Assembly (NCBI GenBank): GCA_024408905.1
Contig: JAKSUP010000062.1
Location: 1-7,368, forward strand
Length of the DNA: 7,368 nt
Reading direction: 5' to 3'
DNA from: a bacterium
GTDB lineage: Bacteria; Cyanobacteriota; Vampirovibrionia; Gastranaerophilales; Gastranaerophilaceae
In this document: in pieces, positions 6,501 through 7,368 of the stretch
How positions within the stretch are numbered: the stretch's first letter is position 1
Layout: each line of letters opens with the position of its first letter
The notes under the pieces: generated by a model
What the model saw: only the letters and a program-made list of their open reading frames with translations
The model's database searches: none
What the model was told of the DNA's origin: nothing
Program-made: the position numbers and the translations under genes

Positions 6501-7368
6501 TCATTAGCTGTTTGTGCTTTTCCTAATGCACGTGCCGTATAAAGTGTTTGAATTTCGCGAACTTTTGCCGTCCAATATTTACCTGCTTGTATTGCCATAT
6601 CTTGAACTTCTTTAGAACCACGAGTTTGAAGCTTTGTTACATAATCCCTTTCGTTAGGATTAACAATAGTTTGATTTATTTTATCATCATAACCTGAAAG
6701 TCCATAATTCATTTTTACCATATCGGTATTGGCATCCCATGCAACAAAACCACCTTCGGTCTTTTTAGTTAACTTAAAATTAGAAAATTGAGAGACAAAA
6801 ATTGTTCCTTCGGGAGTGTTTTCTGCTATATGATGCCCCGAAGTTTTATTAAAATCTCTTAATTCATTTAACTGTGCTTCATATTCCTTTGGATCAATTT
6901 GGAATACATAACTCATCATAGTATCGTCATGTGATACATAATCAAGTTCGCTTCCTGATTTTATGTTTTCATAAGTTCTTATAACTTTATCTAAATCTTC
7001 AAGTTGTTTATCGCTAACTTGGGATGCATCATATATTTGAAAATATGTTTCTTTATTTGGATTATAGTCTTTATTTTTTTCTATTACTTGTGTTTGTTCG
7101 TTAAAAATAACCGGTGAATTAATAACCCTGTGTCTTAAATTCTCTTTATTCTTAGGGACAACTCCCAAACCTAAAGGTGCGCTTTTCAAGCTGCTCATTC
7201 TAAACCAATATTGTGTTTGTGGATTTCTTTGCGCCCAGCGTAATGCATATTGGAAATGAATTCCCTCCAATCCTTCAGAGGTAAAGGTTCCGTCATAAAC
7301 ATACTTCATACCATTTGCATACAAATTTTCAAAGAAAGAATTGAGGTTTTCCATATTACCCATAGTTG
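3536..7368 (-). CDS. Giant alpha-amylase family (GH13) protein, 5' end missing
   Basis: GH13 enzymes hydrolyse or transfer alpha-glucosidic bonds through a (beta/alpha)8 barrel. Numbering from the ATG at 7363, the conserved regions appear in order: region I as VYDGTFTSEG (22-31, usually DGVFNH), a region V-like MVKMNY (215-220), region II GLDWRLDAA (545-553) with R549 and nucleophile D551, region III VAEI (597-600) with acid/base E599, region IV IGNHD (700-704) with H703 and D704, and GICTMYSGDE (1030-1039) near the last barrel strand. Residues about 1085-1125 look like the beta-sandwich domain C. The barrel is split by two mostly helical insertions at about 225-540 and 715-1020, so the protein is more than twice the usual size. 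Residues 1165-1275 form an unknown tail with VTFKG (1242-1246). Region I belongs to barrel strand 3, so strands 1-2 must lie beyond the right edge. The frame stays open to the edge, so 7363 is probably not the true start and export cannot be judged. Substrate and subfamily are not assigned. Confidence 0.85.
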   Translation of the reverse strand, partial: TMGNMENLNSFFENLYANGMKYVYDGTFTSEGLEGIHFQYALRWAQRNPQTQYWFRMSSLKSAPLGLGVVPKNKENLRHRVINSPVIFNEQTQVIEKNKDYNPNKETYFQIYDASQVSDKQLEDLDKVIRTYENIKSGSELDYVSHDDTMMSYVFQIDPKEYEAQLNELRDFNKTSGHHIAENTPEGTIFVSQFSNFKLTKKTEGGFVAWDANTDMVKMNYGLSGYDDKINQTIVNPNERDYVTKLQTRGSKEVQDMAIQAGKYWTAKVREIQTLYTARALGKAQTANEIRNLIMHNILPGEVMLSDEAIKNVLDGFYSFAPKCVDEKDDVTVRAMMNLPLDSLEFAENTQGVLSTSYFMNRATTDETIGVSRFDLMKQNNPHLVNEYKSTYLKVNDLFNNELKNFADSVIEKVNETSSEKLLDESGNYTEYGEYVIELLGKDIAKYALLKSLSGEHFKTKIIRGGEITYDYDAIRKNTSLKALGINADSPESEAKLLEHKISKGLTKLNDDDISYVANAVIKRIAGTDTMSFRLAEAMVDKAAKGLDWRLDAAKDVMDQDAVRNGENDFDDTWTGVIEFWKKFVQAVKAENPNSYIVAEITDIDYLMQDNFGQKANPYDGGTNVGGVFNGTPEAMIKFLSETGITSEAGYAYFFTNLLESFSSQFEKYEIDENHNAFMRRLEYLMNNRSVDYIRNLYTFIGNHDKPRMIHGMALDMGLFHSDLARGSHSQRLDAIRAMSGSMNFKDIPLELRLNVDNVDYFCISSGRAAAMSKAVLDAVSELPSNIATEDEKTILSNAVADLNNGSYLGAGEKLELIKEPALASIGGAVQAIIEMATNHGLNLNQTEIADLVQEVEKLASTEEMLDKYAVRGGFTWQGEDGDRCRRLASQFTSETNPDALKYNYSLYSMSIAGLLKEAFENTGFAKNSTISSAINSALKDYVEKYNKAAIDNLRKELPRMETFQNAMRKNGYAAATFENVAKMIIKQAEYTSGKTISHKQEIIEAINQIITEPAIEKATMMMKFMAALPGICTMYSGDEKGQSGYDEKAKNIYLQNRNATKWEGVNDYIDKVTYLMNGAFSSRNDVDLCALNNGTPYSLVTSNEKIPAYLMQDDEGNAVISIFNASEIEHANRFNYFEKYGLTTEEARKKFFEENNIETINEHNPYVPIQKAVEINPILLAAGVAIPVGTIFRNADIRDTAQYVVKRIGNRLGIVREGGKFILDGKTAKNGVMILKKAAKQVTFKGHNGQYNFVSNPYAKKEAAVEGEKLSIIAG

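Noticed and set aside
7361..7363. ATG at 7363 as the true start of the GH13 gene.
   Set aside because: The protein would begin in the helix before barrel strand 3, lacking strands 1 and 2. The frame continues open to the window edge.

Overview
The window is AT-rich DNA from a bacterium with compact, operon-like gene packing. My best guess at the source is a gut-type non-photosynthetic relative of the cyanobacteria (Gastranaerophilales/Melainabacteria). The basis is low GC, a CheA-type kinase carrying its own receiver domain, a fragmentary division-gene cluster, and two proteins with a short V-[ST]-F-[KQ]-G motif near a terminus, which I associate with that group from memory. No marker gene here proves it.

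Plus strand, 1-2070. The left edge cuts a CheA-like hybrid kinase, leaving the end of its CheW-like domain and a complete C-terminal receiver domain. The reading frame is open to base 2, so the apparent TTG start at 53 is internal. After 43 bp with a possible promoter comes rsmH, the 16S rRNA C1402 N4-methyltransferase gene. It is followed by a small bitopic membrane protein with a coiled coil, in the position and with the shape of FtsL. Together these two form a remnant of the division and cell wall (dcw) cluster, without mraZ before it or ftsI after it.

Minus strand, 7368-2078. Two genes 15 bp apart read leftwards and meet the plus-strand pair tail to tail with only 7 bp between stop codons. 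The upstream gene is cut by the right edge and encodes a giant alpha-amylase-like GH13 protein of at least 1276 residues. Its catalytic Asp, Glu and Asp are in place, but two insertions of about 300 residues split the barrel. The downstream gene encodes a classic-clade AAA ATPase with a recognisable ATP site, an undescribed N-terminal region of about 210 residues, and substitutions in the pore loop and at one arginine-finger position.

The plus-strand genes are signalling and housekeeping functions. The GH13-AAA pair is the most unusual part of the window: an oversized glucan-active enzyme apparently co-transcribed with a dedicated ATPase. No RNA genes, insertion sequences, CRISPR arrays or long repeats were seen, and no intergenic stretch exceeds about 45 bp.
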